Of a stretch of 64,000 nt of DNA, positions 21,771 through 34,964 are shown piece after piece; positions within the stretch are counted from its first letter, which is position 1; every line of letters begins with the position of its first letter. Below the pieces are notes generated by a model, which did not search any database, had not been told where the DNA came from, and worked only from the letters and a program-made list of their open reading frames with translations. Made by a program: the position numbers and the translations under genes. Source of the stretch: Cheiracanthium punctorium (taxonomy: Eukaryota > Arthropoda > Arachnida > Araneae > Cheiracanthiidae); assembly GCA_038373885.1 (NCBI GenBank), contig JAWZYV010013554.1, positions 1-64,000 on the forward strand, read 5' to 3'.

Positions 21771-21955
21771 ACTTTCCGAGGATGCAGTATGTAAGGAAAA
21801 CATTGTAGTCATGAAAAAATTAGATTTTGATATATTTATACGTTTAGAGGTATCCTGAATTAATTTATGCTATTTTCACAGTGATGTATACATGTATGTT
21901 CATGTGTGAGTGTGAGTTAGCAGGATTGCTCCTAAATGGTGTATTTGATTTCGGC
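21771..21955 (+). repeat. diverged head of the composite repeat
   Basis: ACTTTCCGAGGATGCAGTAT, ATTGTAGTCATGAAAAAATT and GTGTGAGTGTGAG follow the order of the 17133-17983 repeat head with many differences. The 174-bp units are absent. Confidence 0.6.
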
Positions 21956-22248
21956 CAAAGTCCGAAGTACTTGGAAGTAATATTGCATGTTCTACTTTGG
22001 CATGCCATTTCGCCGAAGTGGCTGGGAATCCTTGGTCAAAGTCCGATGTGACAAAGGTAGATTGACCGGTAGCGAAAAATTTCATATTTCTTGAAGCGAT
22101 TATTCCGGGAGACAATATGATCTGGGATCTTTAACATTTGGTCTATGGAGCAGAAAAAGCCTATCTTTCTAGCAATTTTGCTCGGGTTACCATCGGCCGG
22201 CTACGTGGCCGATGCAAAATTGCTGCTAGGGATAAGGATCACCCTTAA

Positions 22249-22930
22249 GGGGGTCCGGGGCACAAAATTTTATTTTTTTTATTTATAGCTACTTTATAAT
22301 GATTTTTTTTTCTGAAATGTATATCTATGTCAAGATACCTTTCCATATAAAAAATTCTTGAAAAGATTGAAATTTAATTTTTTAAAAATTAAAAAGTTTA
22401 AAATTTAAACATATTTTATTTTTGATATAACTGCAGAAGCAATAGCTCGATTTGCATATTTCTTTCACTTTTGGACACAGAAAAGATGGCATTTTAATTT
22501 GTCTTCGGGATTTATTAAAATATTGTTTACATATTTTTTAATAAATATAAAAGTTAAAAAATCACTCTTTTTAAAGAGTTTTTTAGCTCTAGGGCATGAA
22601 TTTTCAAACTTTTTGTCCAAAATCAAAATTCCTGAAGAGAAATTATTAAAAACATAATAGAGAAAGTCTGTACAAAATTTCATACCTGTACTATATAAGG
22701 AACTTGAGATATATCCTTTTAAAGTTGAGGAATCGCAAAAAAACTGATTCCGAGATAAATGGACTTAAAGATTTAGGTATACGTAAAGCAAGTCGAACTT
22801 TATTGTGAACAGATGTAATCATCGTAGAAACATGCGGTTTGCAGTGTTTGATTCTAAGCATTCTCTAGTATTTTTTAAAGCAAAAAAATAAAAATGTGTT
22901 TTTTTCGAGATTTTTGTGCCCCGGACCCCC
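22249..22930. mobile_element. TTAA-flanked element, GGGGGTCCGGGGCAC ends
   Basis: TTAA lies on both sides (22245-22248 and 22931-22934) and the ends GGGGGTCCGGGGCACAAAA and TTTGTGCCCCGGACCCCC are near-perfect inverted repeats. The 682-bp interior is AT-rich with no transposase. The TTAA target points to piggyBac-type mobilisation. Just outside the left end, AGCAATTTTGC and GCAAAATTGCT form a separate local palindrome. Confidence 0.82.
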
Positions 22931-22934
22931 TTAA

Positions 22935-24445
22935 AGGTAGTTGACAAACTGAGTACACAATTTTCACTTTGTACGATACGCAACGCATATGCCCATGATA
23001 TTGTTACAGAATACTCTGCTTGTTTCCTGCGATCGTCATTCTCAAGTCCAATTGATGTAGAAAGTTCTAGTAAAAAGTCCACTTGTAGGGATGAAAAACG
23101 AACTTTATTGCTTCTAGAACTCCGTCGAACAATCAGCGGTATATAATATTCACAAGCACGGTTAAACAGTAACGTGCTTTTAACAGTACGCTTAGATCAG
23201 AAGCTCTCACAAATGCTGTATTTCTCACAAAAAAAAAAATACTTTCACAGGCAAAAATTCAGTGAAAATATACAAGAGATATCGCAAGCCATCCCCCAAG
23301 ACACAAGCGATGAAGAATTTACACACAGCACTTAAAAATCAGCTTCGAAAAGCTAGCCAAAACACTGGTTCTATAGCACTATCAATTCACAGAGCAAAGC
23401 AAGCGTGCTCACTCAGAGCTCAACCCACACTGAACTGGGGCCCTTGAGAGGCTTGTATTTATGTAGCACAGAAGCTTCCAGAAAAGTCTATTTCCCGAAG
23501 ATTCCACATATGGAGGGAATTTTGATTACGTCATAGAAGAGAAATATTAGGCTATTATGCGATTTTAATACAGCAAAACCAACTTTATATCCTCCATTCG
23601 CGCCAAATGACCAAAATGTTCCCAAGCTTGGCGACTTTTGGCGAAATATCGCCAAAAATAATTCCCCAAAAGTGAAGTTACCGAAGGCCTAGGCGTCATA
23701 TTTCTCGAGATTTCTAGAAACTGCATATTGAAATGAATGAGAAAACCAAAACTCCCTTATCTCCGGTTCTAGCTGACCGATTGTGATGCAACACAAAGCA
23801 AAATTTAACTATTTGAAGCGTAGAACACGAATTTTGAACTATTTTAAGCGTCAGAACAGCGGGTTGCTCCGAAAATTCGTAACAATATAACACGTCATTT
23901 CGATACCTAATCCTCTTCACGCTATCACGTTGTCACCTTAGCATATACGTTCACGGAATAATTTTTCTTACGGCTTTAATATGAGAACAGAATAGCACAA
24001 TATCATATTTTTATACAGGGTGTACCATAAATGTAGCCCAAACTCTGCAGAGCCTGATACCTCGCTGGGAGTACATAAAAAACGCCCCAAGAATTGTACC
24101 TGTACAATGTGTAGTTTTCGAGAAAAATAGGAAAAACAAAACATGACGTCACATCCGGTGCGAGGAAAAGCAACTAGAAACATTACGTTGGATACTGGAT
24201 TACATGTGGGGGACTCGGCGTTATGGCCGCTACAATCTGGCACCTATGGATTGATTTCAATGAAAACGATTGAAAGAATTGATCTATCGAGTCCTAATTA
24301 CAAAAAACAGTGATTCAGTCCCTCCCCTTCGTGCTAGTGTATTTATGTGGGTACCAGATTGATGGTAAGCAGTTGGCCATTAAACTCAGAGGGTTCAGTT
24401 ATATTTGAATTCGTTTCTGAAACAATTGAACTTAAAAAAAAAATC
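22935..24445. other. stretch without a recognised gene
   Basis: At 24014 TACAGGGTGTACCATAAATG looks like one end of a TA-flanked Tc1/mariner-type MITE, but the opposite end was not found. No coding region is supported. Confidence 0.45.
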
Positions 24446-25297
24446 TGGAGTGACTCCACTCGACTTTCCGAACACTTACGATTAAATCATTTCCAAGCAT
24501 TTAAATAAATTTTAATCGATGAATAATTCAAACATATATACAAAATTGAAACTCAATCGAATGCACCGTTTAAACGCTTGCGCACTTTCAAGAATTTCTC
24601 CCCATGTGCCATTATGCCATAATATAAAAGAAATTTTTGTCGTAGCCCTGTAGAAAAACTATAAGTCCTATACACACCAAAATCAATACCGGTCTTAAGA
24701 TGGTGGTTTATAACATATATACCCAATTTGAGCTCAATCGAATGTATCGTTTAAACGCTAGCGCACTTTCAAGAAATTCCCCCCCATAGGCCATAATGTA
24801 AAAGAAATCTTTGTCGTAGCCCTGTAGGAGAACTATAAGTCCTACACACACCAAAATCAATACCGGTCTTTGGATGGTGGTTTATAACATACATACCCAA
24901 TTTGAGCTCAATCGAATGTATCGTTTAAACGCTAGCGCACTTTCAAGAAATTCCCCCCATAGGCCATAATGTAAAAGAAATCTTTGTCGTAGCCCTGTAG
25001 AAAAACTATAAGTCCTATACACACCAAAATCAATACCGGTCTTGCGACGGTGGTTTATGAGATATATATCCAATTTGAGCTCAATCGAATTCTCCGTACA
25101 GGAGCTATCGTGTTCACTCACATACAGACAAACACACATACACACACACACACACATACACACATACATACATACATCTCGTAAAAATAGCATAAATGGA
25201 TCCAGAAGCCCTCAAAACGTGTAAAAACACCAAAATCTCGAAGTCGAATTTTTTCATGATTACAATACTTTCCTTACATGGTACATGTTCGGAAAGT
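24446..25297 (-). mobile_element. composite repeat with 174-bp internal units, copy 2
   Basis: This is an inverted, closely similar copy of 17133-17983. It starts TCTGGAGTGACTCCACTCG then ACTTTCCGAACACTTACG, has three units (landmark ACCGGTC at 24688, 24862 and 25035), a CACACA/TACA microsatellite, and ends ATGTTCGGAAAGT. Confidence 0.75.
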
Positions 25298-26400
25298 AAA
25301 AAGACAGTACACAGAAGTACCCATTTTTAAATACTTCAGTGTGTCAAGCAATCTGCTCTTGATTTCTTTCTTCCAACTTTGGCCGATAGTCCCAAGAAAC
25401 TTCGCGAATCGGCGGGCCAAAGCCTGAAATCAAGAAAAGGTCGGACATTGGCCGAAAAGTTTACAGCAACGTTGGCCAAAACGCGAATTTGGCCGTAACA
25501 CATTCAATTTTTACTGTGTTCCCAACTGGGAGCACGGTGTGATGCAGATCATCAAATATCTTATTTTTAATTATCAATTACTTAATTGTTATTTATTTCT
25601 AAATTTAAGCTGTGTTCAAAAATTTATTCTTTGCACTTTCGATTCGGATTTTCTTCGCTCAAAATTATATGAGGGCGAAATATCCTCAGGTTCAACGTTT
25701 CAAGACAAGGCCGTGATAAAAGTCACTTTAATCCATGATTGAAAGTTCAAGGAGCAGACATCGTAAAGTGGCATTTTAATTTTATTTAATACATTAACAC
25801 ACATATATATAAACTTCAAAAATATTAAGTCCTACGGTAGCTGGGCAGACCCCGTAAAAACGCAGGTTCAGTAGACAACTGCTAAGGCGTGAATGATGAC
25901 GAGAAACGCAAGCCAAGAGGTTAGTAACATAAGCAAAACACGCCAAAGGGCACGCCAAACAAAGTGCGAAAGCAACGTGACGCCAGTAGGCGTTAAGTAC
26001 ATTTCTATATAATTATTTTTGAATCCCCGACGCGCCAACAGGATAAAACAAAAAATCTATCAGCTAAATTGTAACCCAAAATGAAAGCCAATGTTATTTA
26101 TAGATTTGATGCCTTATATGGTCATAAACAAACCACCGAAACTGAAACGCTAGGCTTTGCAAATGCAAAAGTGAAATAAAAAGGAAAAATAAATGAAACC
26201 GAAGATTGCTTTTAAATACGGCAGGTGGAGAAATAAAAAACTTGACAGGCGAAGCGAAGAAAATCCGAATCGAAAGTTCAATGAATAAATTTTGAACACA
26301 GATTAAATTTAGAAATAATTAACAATTAATTAATTGATAATTAAAAATAAGATATGTGATGATCTGCATCACACAAGGGTCATTTCTGACCAATACGTTT
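25298..26400. repeat. inverted pair of an unidentified repeat
   Basis: TTTGAACACAGATTAAATTTAGAA near 26290 mirrors TTCTAAATTTAAGCTGTG near 25595, and CACGGTGTGATGCAGATCAT near 25530 mirrors ATGATCTGCATCACA near 26356. The block 25530-26376 is therefore bounded by inverted repeats of about 150 bp. No coding sequence is recognised. Confidence 0.55.
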
Positions 26401-27530
26401 ACATTGGTTTCAGAAACGGAATATGCTGATGGGCAGTTTAAATAATAAGTGAAATATTAAGAACTGGCTGCCTCTGGCGACCAGTTGGTTCGCCATCTTA
26501 ATAAATCTTGTTCAGAAAGAATCTAGTTCCTTACTTGCTTCCTTAGCACTGAAATCTCTCAGATTCTGAATGGAATTTAAAATTAATATAGTTACAAACA
26601 GGAGCGGCCCTACTTAGCTCTACTTAGTTTTTGAGTTCAAAATGACGCCATTTCGAAGCCGGCTCCCAGATGCGATGCTTACCGTGTCGGGCCGCCCCTG
26701 GTTACAAAAATATGATGGTTAAATGATAAAAACCTACAAAAAGGTACAAATTATTTTCGTCCTGTATTAATTCTGAAGAGCTTCTGGATATATTGGTCTT
26801 TATCAAAATACGGAAAGGATAAAAAAGTAAGAAAATCTGAAACACTTTCATATTTTAAATACGCACTAAAGTGCTATATATTAAAAGCGTATTATAATTC
26901 ATAGGTCTTCCCAATTTTCTTTCCTTATTCCATTAAGTTGGAAAGCATATCATTATTTTTCCAAGAGTGTGATTAATCAAAATTAAAATTGATATTTCTA
27001 ACATCCTTTTTCTGGATGTAATACATTAGAAATAGATAGGAAAAAGCTGCGCAGAAAAATGCACAATTCGAACTGAATGAAAGTTTCAAAAACTTATTCA
27101 GGTGTATTCATAATGCAAGTAGCAGACGATAAAATGACGATAAATTGCGCTAAGAGCTAGAATCATCTCTTCAAAATCGCATATCAACCATTTTAGTTTT
27201 CGCCAAATCAAAATGTTGCAAATTTTAGTCTTGGAAAATTTCCTAATCTTATTTTGAGTACATAAAACATTTCATTCCTGCTCTGATTTCACATGCACAC
27301 GATACTTTAATTAAAAAATAACCTTACAAATAATCTAAACAAAAAAAATCGTTATTCTTGTATTTTTACTTCAAGAGTCTGAATGATTTAATAACCTTGC
27401 TAAAATATGGCAACCTAGATATGCTTAATCCCCACTTTTTCCACTTTGGTGTTACAATTGCGAAATGGCGGAGAGCAAAAATGAGCCTTTCGCGACACGT
27501 TTTTTATCGATATCCCCTAAAATAATTCGA
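26401..27530. other. AT-rich stretch, nothing recognised
   Basis: No supported gene or repeat is visible, apart from a short GGTCATTTCTGACCAATA segment shared with the 36-kb and 50.6-kb repeats. Confidence 0.45.
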
Positions 27531-27682
27531 ATTTCGTAAAATCGTTTCGTGGTATGTCGGAACGCGTACAGGGGAATTTCCATACAAAATTTGCTAGGTT
27601 TACGACGATCGCCCGTCTCGGAGCTATGCGAGACACAGACAAACTAATTAACTAGCTAACTGACATTTACAGTTCGTTTTAT
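27531..27682 (+). mobile_element. possible LINE 3' tail
   Basis: CGCGTACAGGGGAATTTCCA, GAGACACAGACAAACTAATT and TTTATATAGATTTATAATAG resemble RTE/CR1-type 3' termini. There is no coding part. Confidence 0.35.
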
Positions 27683-27726
27683 TTATATAGATTTATAATA
27701 GATTTATTTTCAAATTTAAGTATAGA

Positions 27727-27967
27727 TTTGAGTTAAGTTTGAAGGGGGTGAGAGTGTAACAAGATAGCTCAGAAAAATTTATGAAAAGGGCTGTTTTCAC
27801 GATTTTTTTTTTACCCAGTTTCCCACTTACGACAGCAATGCACTTCTATTTTATCCTTCAATTTTATTTGCCATTTTTTTTTTCCAAGTCAAAATCGATA
27901 AAATTTTATCTTTGAAAAAATTTTTTTATTGTGATGTTCACAATTGGAAACATTGGCCTGTAAAAGG
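27727..27967. mobile_element. right-end fragment of a TTAACCTTTTACAG element
   Basis: GAAGGGGGTGAGAGTGTAAC to ACATTGGCCTGTAAAAGG, followed by TTAA (27968-27971), matches 62100-62365. The left half is missing here; left ends of the same family are at 36026 and 59870. Confidence 0.6.
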
Positions 27968-27971
27968 TTAA

Positions 27972-28616
27972 TATGTAAAAAAAAACATAGGGAATTTTCA
28001 TAAAGCTGGCGTTATCTTAAATTGATCAAAATGACCGATGACGTTTGAATTTTTTTTATTAACACATTTTCTGCACGATTCTGACTAAATAATGAATTAT
28101 TTAACTCTCTTTCTCATAAGTTCAGAAGCTTCACTCTTCATTTGCAGAATCACGAAAGCGGTTTCTCTTCTTCATAAAACTCGCTTGTCAATATTCTCCC
28201 GAATCCACCGATACAAATTTAAAAGAGTTAATTAAGAGAGCAAATTAACACTCTTGTTTCGAAAATCCGACAGGGCGGAAAAATCCTCGAGCGTAAAATG
28301 AGAACAAATGATTTTTCGAACAAACAAACGAGGAATGTGGGAAAACATTCGGAAACACTTCCGAATAACGCAAAAGGGCGAGAGGAAATAAATCTTCCCA
28401 TTATTACGGTAGTGAGGTATTGATTGCTTGAACAGACGCGAAAAGGGGGAAGGGGGCTGTATTATGTGTACTACGCACGTGACATGTAGGGAAAATTGGA
28501 TGAAACTAACTCTATTGGAATAAAACGAGCAAGCTAAGATCGCACTGAAAACTAAATTATATATATATTTTTTTCTAATTTGTTAAAAATATGCAAGTTC
28601 TGGTAAGAGGCTCATT
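27972..28616. other. stretch without a recognised gene
   Basis: Segments at 28080-28420 (CTTCTTCATAAAACTCGC, GAGAACAAATGATTTTTC) recur in diverged form at 30235-30560, so this is a repeated sequence of unknown nature. Confidence 0.5.
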
Positions 28617-29004
28617 ACTTTCCGAACATGTACCATGTAAGGAAAGTATTGTAATCATGAAAAAATTCGACTTCGAGATTTTGGTGTATTTGCACGTTTT
28701 GAGGTCTTCTGAATTCATTGATGCTATTTTTACGAGAGGTATGTATGTATGTATGTGTGTGTGTGTTTGTGTGAATGTGAGTGAACACGATAGCTCCTAA
28801 ACGGGACATTCGATTGAGCTCAAATTGGGTATATATTTTATAAACCATCATCGTAAGACCCGTACTGATTTTAGTGTGTATTGGACTTATAGTTTTTGTA
28901 CAGGGCTACGACAAAGATTTCTTTTACATTATGGCCTATGGGGGGGGGAAAATTCTTGGAAGTGCGCTAGCGTTTAAACGGTACATTCGATTGAGCTCAA
29001 ATTG
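28617..29004 (+). mobile_element. composite repeat, truncated copy 3
   Basis: It carries the same head as 17133-17983 (ACTTTCCGAACATGTACCAT, the microsatellite, GAACACGATAGCTCCTAAAC) and a single unit, then stops at GAGCTCAAATTG. Confidence 0.75.
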
Positions 29005-30714
29005 AAAAAACATAGAATTTTTGAAACTTTGAATGAATTTTCGAAGGTTGAAAAGTGTTTATGATTTCGGTTTCTCTGTCTGTCCGTCCGTCAGTCCGTG
29101 CTCCCGTAAATATGCATCGATTTCGACGGAATTTAAATATGTTATTCTTATCTACTGTACCATGTACCCTATTGAAAATGGTCTATGTAGCATTTATAAT
29201 TTTTCTACAGGAGCACTCAAAACATTCCCAATACATTGCGCTCTATGGGAAGTTATTCTTTAAAGCGAATCATCCGTACTACATTGTAAGGTTGTGATCC
29301 CTGAATTCCAGATAAAACTTTTTCCGCCATTACTGCAAAAAGATTACAAAGTTAACACAAAAAGCTTAATAACATCTACACCGCTTCTACCATCCGCTTG
29401 AAATTTTTCATAATTATGTATAAAAATACAGAAAATAATCTGCGCTGTTTTAAAAATCTGAAAATCCACCCGTTCCCTAATTTTAAAGCGTTTTTTTTTT
29501 GCTATTTTCAGCACCATTTCATTTCCGAGAGTAAAAAAGTTAATCATTTGCGTGACAAAATTAGCTCTTTCAAATGAGAATGATTTGATATTGACGTCAC
29601 ACTTAACAAGTATTTTCCAGATTTATAAGTTTATTTATTTTTTTAAAATAAAATGATTTCCTCGCGGTAGTTCACAGTAAAATGAAATCGTTTGAATGGG
29701 AAAAATTTCCGCACGTTCCCAGAATAGCATGAAAATTGGTTTTAGTATACATAATAAAAATTGAATATGAAGTTATTCCTTTTAGGTGGACGAAGATTAA
29801 ATATAGTAAGTGTGGACATACTTTCGTCAAACGTTTTTTTTGTTAGAGCCCGTTACAATTTCCTTCACAACAGGCTTCGACTTCTAGTTTTAATTTACAT
29901 TTTTTTCCTAACAAGTTTCCAGATAATACCTGCACACGTTTTTCTACAATTCTGTGCGCAAGTTGCAAAAATGCAGTTTAGAGGAAAACGCGTATATAAC
30001 TTCAAATTCCCTCTTTAAATTCCATTGCACCCACATTTCCGTTTCATATTACTCGTGCTCTAATAGGAATATCTGCATGTGGTTTGAAGCACATGATTTA
30101 GAAAAATTCAAGTTTTCGAAAAATGCAAAAATATATTTTGTTCGATTTTTTGAAGATTTGAAGGTTGCAACCCCCCCCCGAAGCGAAGAAATTATCGAAT
30201 TTAAAATGACCAATTACCAACCTTCTGTTTAAATAATGAATTACTTAACTACTTCTCCAGAGCTCAACAGCTTCCCTCGTTATTTGCACAATCACGATTG
30301 GCGATTTTCTTCTATATAACGCGCCTGTCAATATTTTCCCTAATTCTCTGATAATGTTAATTAAGAGTGTAAATTAAGTTTCTGTTTTTAAACCAAACAT
30401 AGCAGAAAACCTTCGCGCATGGAATGAGAACAAATGATTTTTCAAACGAGTGCTCAGAATGTGAGAAACCATCGGAAATACTTTCGAATATCGCAAAAGG
30501 CGAGAGGATATAAACCTTCAAATAATTACGGTAGTGAAGTATTTATTATTTAACAGATGCGAAAAAGCCTGCGTCATGTGAGTAACAGTTTCATGTACAT
30601 TTACACGTATGGCAACAATTGAATGCGATAGGACTCACATTGAAAACTAAAAATTATTTCCTAATTGACTGAAAATATACATGTTTTTGATAAAGGCTTA
30701 TTTTTGTTACAAAT
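29005..30714. other. stretch without a recognised gene
   Basis: 29030-29300 carries a TCTGTCTGTCCGTCCGTC repeat-like segment. 29360-29560 (AACATCTACACCGCTT, GCGCTGTTTTAAAAATCTGA) recurs at 39240-39440, and 30235-30560 recurs at 28080-28420. These look like low-copy dispersed repeats; no coding region is supported. Confidence 0.5.
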
Positions 30715-30799
30715 ACAGTCAACTTTGGTTATAAAGAACCTTTGGGGAGGTCTGAAGTTTGGGACAATTTTCCTTAGATGTAACGGGAATACGTTTTAC
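30715..30799. mobile_element. pogo/Tigger-like end (TACAGTCAACT)
   Basis: TACAGTCAACTTTGGTTATA followed by GAACC resembles the end at about 50372 (TACAGTCAACTCCGGTTATA). Only one terminus is seen in each place. Confidence 0.5.
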
Positions 30800-31311
30800 G
30801 GCCTTATTACACGAAGAAAATTTCGGGCGATTTTGTTGCTGCAACCAGCTGCCGAAACTCGTTGCTGCTAGTCGATTAGCAAGCAGGGTTGCCATAATAC
30901 ACAAACGCCCGAGATTCGCCGCATTGGCGATTGCTAGAGCTTGTAATTTTAGGTAACATATCGCCCTGAGCAACCTTTCTAAATATTTAAAATCTCGGGG
31001 CTCCATAATTGTGGAATTTCACATTTGATTTCAATCAGATCTATTTCCATATCTCTATTCCATTTGAGAGCCATTTTTTTCTTCGCTCATCACCTCGAAC
31101 GGTATCGCTGAGTCTTCCGCCATGTCGTGACGTAGAAATTGGAAGCACTGCGATTGGCTGGCATTCCAGCAACCAGCAAAATTTTCGCCTCTGAACGAAA
31201 AAGTTGGAGTTGACCGTTCCCTAGGTAACCCAGGGAAATTTCCAGCAAAGAGATTTCCGCAATTGGTTGAAGAAACAAAATCGCCCGAAATTTTCTTCGT
31301 GCAATAAGGCC
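30800..31311. mobile_element. MITE with long GGCCTTATT inverted ends
   Basis: The left GGCCTTATTACACGAAGAAA and right TTTCTTCGTGCAATAAGGCC continue as an inverted repeat of about 45 bp through TTTCGGGCGATTTTGTT. The interior of the 512-bp element has no transposase. No clear target duplication was found. Confidence 0.75.
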
Positions 31312-32120
31312 TATAGATCCCCTTAAAATAGCCCCAGTTTAAGGCAACCCCCCCCCCGTAGGAAGATGCCCTCGTGTATACTTACCATTACACAAATACA
31401 ACATGCAATTAATTTATTGATTAAGACAGTTGATTTTAAAAACCGATTTCGCTATGTTTATCCCATGAAAGGTACATTTCAAATGCATGTCCCATTCATG
31501 TTTAGTATGCCAATTTGAAAATCTGAGTATTCTAGCAATAATTATTTTTCTAATTAAAAGTTTTAAATAAAAAAATTCATTCAAAATTATTCCATGCGCT
31601 TTTAAAAAAAAATCCTATAATTTTTATAAGAACTATTTTAAAGAATGCAATAAATAAATATTTTTACGCGTATTGGAGCGTGTGTGTGTGAGCAATAATT
31701 TTTTAAATATTTCTTTAAATAAAATATATCTACAAAGTTTCGCTTAACAACAAGCAGTCTTTTGCTTGTCACTTCAGTTTAGAAACCCTAATATTAAACG
31801 ATTCAAAATATGACTGCGCAAGTTTATTGTATATAGCATTTTTTTAAAGCAGATTTTATTAACGGCAATTTAATTAAATAAGTTAAACTAATACTCGTGA
31901 AAAATTTTGTGTAGATAGAAATTTGGATGAATGATGCGGTTTCAAAAAATGTATTATAATTTTCATTTTCTGATCATGCAAAACGAAGCAGCCATACGCA
32001 TTAGAGTATTTTGATTTCTTTTTTAATGATGCAAATTTTTTCGCCAGTATAGTTTAAAAAAATTTCTTGTGGACAAAAACAGCTAAAAATAAGTTTTAAA
32101 AAAATGGATTTTTTAGTGCA
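31312..32120. other. AT-rich stretch, nothing recognised
   Basis: Poly-C near 31350 and A/T runs are present. No coding feature is supported. Confidence 0.5.
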
Positions 32121-32125
32121 TATCT

Positions 32126-32560
32126 CCTGATTTAACCGTCTACTATACCCTTAAACTAAAATCGGACACTATTGTGTAATATTTTAAAATAATTGATACA
32201 CTGAACTACTGAACACTTGAATACGGAATACTTGAATACTGAATACTCTGAACACTGAACTACTTGAATACACTTGAATACTGAATACTCTGAACACTGA
32301 ACTACTTGAATACACTGGACACTGGTTTTCTTTTCGTTAAAAGAAACCCAACGGTAGATAAATATCAGTGAGTTTCATAATTTAAAATGAACTGATTTTT
32401 CTCCAGTACAATTGAAAAGTTTCTTGCGTTTAAGAAAAACCAACAATGTTTTAAATAACGGTTTTTTAGTCTACTTCAACTGATTTTACCGTCTACCATA
32501 CACTTAAACTAAATACACGAACTATTGCATGGTATTTTAAAATAATTGACACGTAGTTAC
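32126..32560. repeat. diverged direct repeat with 42-bp minisatellite
   Basis: ACCGTCTACTATACCCTTAA (about 32138) recurs as ACCGTCTACCATACACTTAA (about 32489) with about 70 bases of similarity. Between them lies a minisatellite of 42-bp units (ACTTGAATACTGAATACTCT, starting at 32230 and 32272). Confidence 0.75.
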
Positions 32561-33870
32561 TTTTCATGGAAAAAAAATAATCAACAAGCTGCTAAATATC
32601 AATAAGTTTCATATTTTATGCTGAATTGTCCCCACAGTGTAAGAAAACCTCGGTGACTCAATGCTCCGCCAACTTTATTATGAATCGTTTATCACGAATT
32701 CTAGTCACAAATTGCATTATTACAATGGACATTTTACAATCAATCGGAAATCAACCACGAGTTAATGCATATGCGGGCTGAATGATCTGCAAGCCTTACA
32801 TGAAGTTAATTAGCTACGTGGAAATGTTGTCACACATGTAAAGGAAATGCAAAATGATTAGAACTCCATGGAAAATATCTATTGCTTTTTGAACCACCTA
32901 CGTAGAGCCTGATCATAGGTGGTCCGGGCCCGGGGAAAGAGGTTATTTTGGGGCCCCTATACTATCACAAGCATTTTAATTTATTTTTGTTTGCTGTTGC
33001 ATTTTTCCGACATGAAAATAAATATTTTTAAAGAATACTAAAATTGAATTAAAAATTACCTATTTATTTATACTTATTTAGAACAAGACTATGCATTTAA
33101 AAGTGATTTTAATATTTTTTTAGTCCGTTTGTATTATTAGCGCATGGGTGCACAAATTACAGGAATGGCAATTACGAGGCATGAGAGCAAAGTTTCTCAC
33201 TCCAAAAAATTTTCTTGATACACTAAAAAGTTCGAAATTTTGTTTCCTTCATAACGGGGTGAAATTTTGTTTCCTTCTTCAATAAAAAATGTTAACTAAT
33301 GGATATTTTGTTATAAGCATGTATAAGGCCATACCATACGTTTTCAAAACTCCTTGTTTATTGATCCATGAGTCTTAAAGATCATTGAATTAGAACAAAA
33401 AATAAATCTCTAAGTCCATTTATTGTTAACAATTGTGCTATAGATATTACAAAGGAAATTTAGTTGAAAAAAATTTATCATTGCAGCAAATATGAATATG
33501 TAATAAATCATGATAACAATAAATCGGTAGATTTGGGGGCCCTTATTATTCCGAGGCCCCGGGCTATTGCCCGGCATGTCCGTGTGATAATCAGGCTCTG
33601 CCTACGTATGACATTCGGGAAAAACCACAATCACTAACCAATAACCATACATGTTTCGAAAATAAGAAATTGAGCAACAGTTAAAAGCCTTATCTGAATT
33701 AATAACAGCTTTCACTTGTTCTGTCAGTATGCCTTAGGAAGGAATAAATTAAAGAGTCTCTTAAGGTATCGCTTAAGAAGGTATCGCTTTCGAAGAGCCC
33801 TGCCCACTCACTTCTGCGGAAGAATCAGTGTGTGCCCATGCAAAAAAAAAAATAAAATAAAAAATAAAAA
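32561..33870. other. AT-rich stretch, nothing recognised
   Basis: Around 32910-33600 a segment bounded by AGCCTGATCATAGGTGG...CCCGGG and inverted CCCGGGCTATTGCC...AATCAGGCT suggests a roughly 690-bp inverted-repeat element. Nothing else is seen. Confidence 0.45.
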
Positions 33871-33871
33871 A

Positions 33872-34964
33872 AGGCTTCTAAATTACATACAAGCGTTAAT
33901 ATCAAACATATTTTATGATATCTCAGTGTTACAAATGATTATTATTATAGATGTACTACAGTGAAAACTGGAATAATGTGGACGGGATTTGACATCACAA
34001 CCGCTTGGAGGGTTAAATCTGTAAGTTTTTACATAAAAGTGATGTGTAACTCATAAAGGCAGGAAGTTTTCTTATGAAACGAGACCAACATTATGTTTAT
34101 AGACCCAATTTTGTCCATTTTATGATGGAAAAACTGCTTTTTTTTGCGAAAAACCGCGGTTTTTCTAAACTTTAACTTCAATGCGGCACGGGTTAATATT
34201 ATGCAAATGAGCTGAAACTTTACCAATCTCATTTCTGAGCCTATTGGCAACTTTTCGGGGGGTGCCGCCCAAAAATTCGAAAGTTGATTTCTTGTGACCA
34301 CCCTAATGTACATGCTCAAAGAAAATCAAAAACAGCGTCGCCAAACTGTAATGCAAAGTAAGGCTTCTAAATTACATACATAGCTGAATGATCACACATA
34401 TTGCTATGATATCCAGTGCTTACGGAATGATTATCTAGCTATAATGTGCAATACTGACCATAATGTGACTCGGGATTGACATCACAACCGATAATGGAGG
34501 GTAATGCTGTCAGTTTACTAATAGTGATTCGGCGACTTTCAAGCGGATAGTTCTCTTCTGACGTAGCAACATCATCTTTACAGAACTCAATATTTATCCA
34601 CTTTTAAGTGCTGAAATAAACTGCTATGTTTGCGAAATAATCGCGTATTTGTATTACTTTGAACTTCAGTAATGCAAAGGATTACGATATTAAGTCAGAA
34701 TTAGCTGTAAAGCCTTACCAACTATTCTTGACCATGATTGACCTCTTTCGTGCTGGCGGAATCACACCTGCAGTTGCCCATGCAAAAAAGAAAAAGCTTG
34801 TTAAAAAAATTATTGTAAAAAAAGGCTTCTAAAGTGATACATTCGGAAAGTAGTGAAAAGGCTCCTCTATGCATATCTCACTGTTATCAGAAGGTTATGC
34901 TCATTATAGAGTACGCGGTGTCAACTGGAGCAGTCGTAGATTAGGACTTTGATATGGCACCACC
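33872..34964 (+). repeat. three diverged tandem units, 460-490 bp
   Basis: GGCTTCTAAATTACATAC begins units at 33872 and 34362, and GGCTTCTAAAGTGATACA begins a partial third at 34824. TTGACATCACAACCG and CCCATGCAAAAAA recur at matching places. Units 2 and 3 differ from unit 1 by many single-base indels. Confidence 0.65.
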
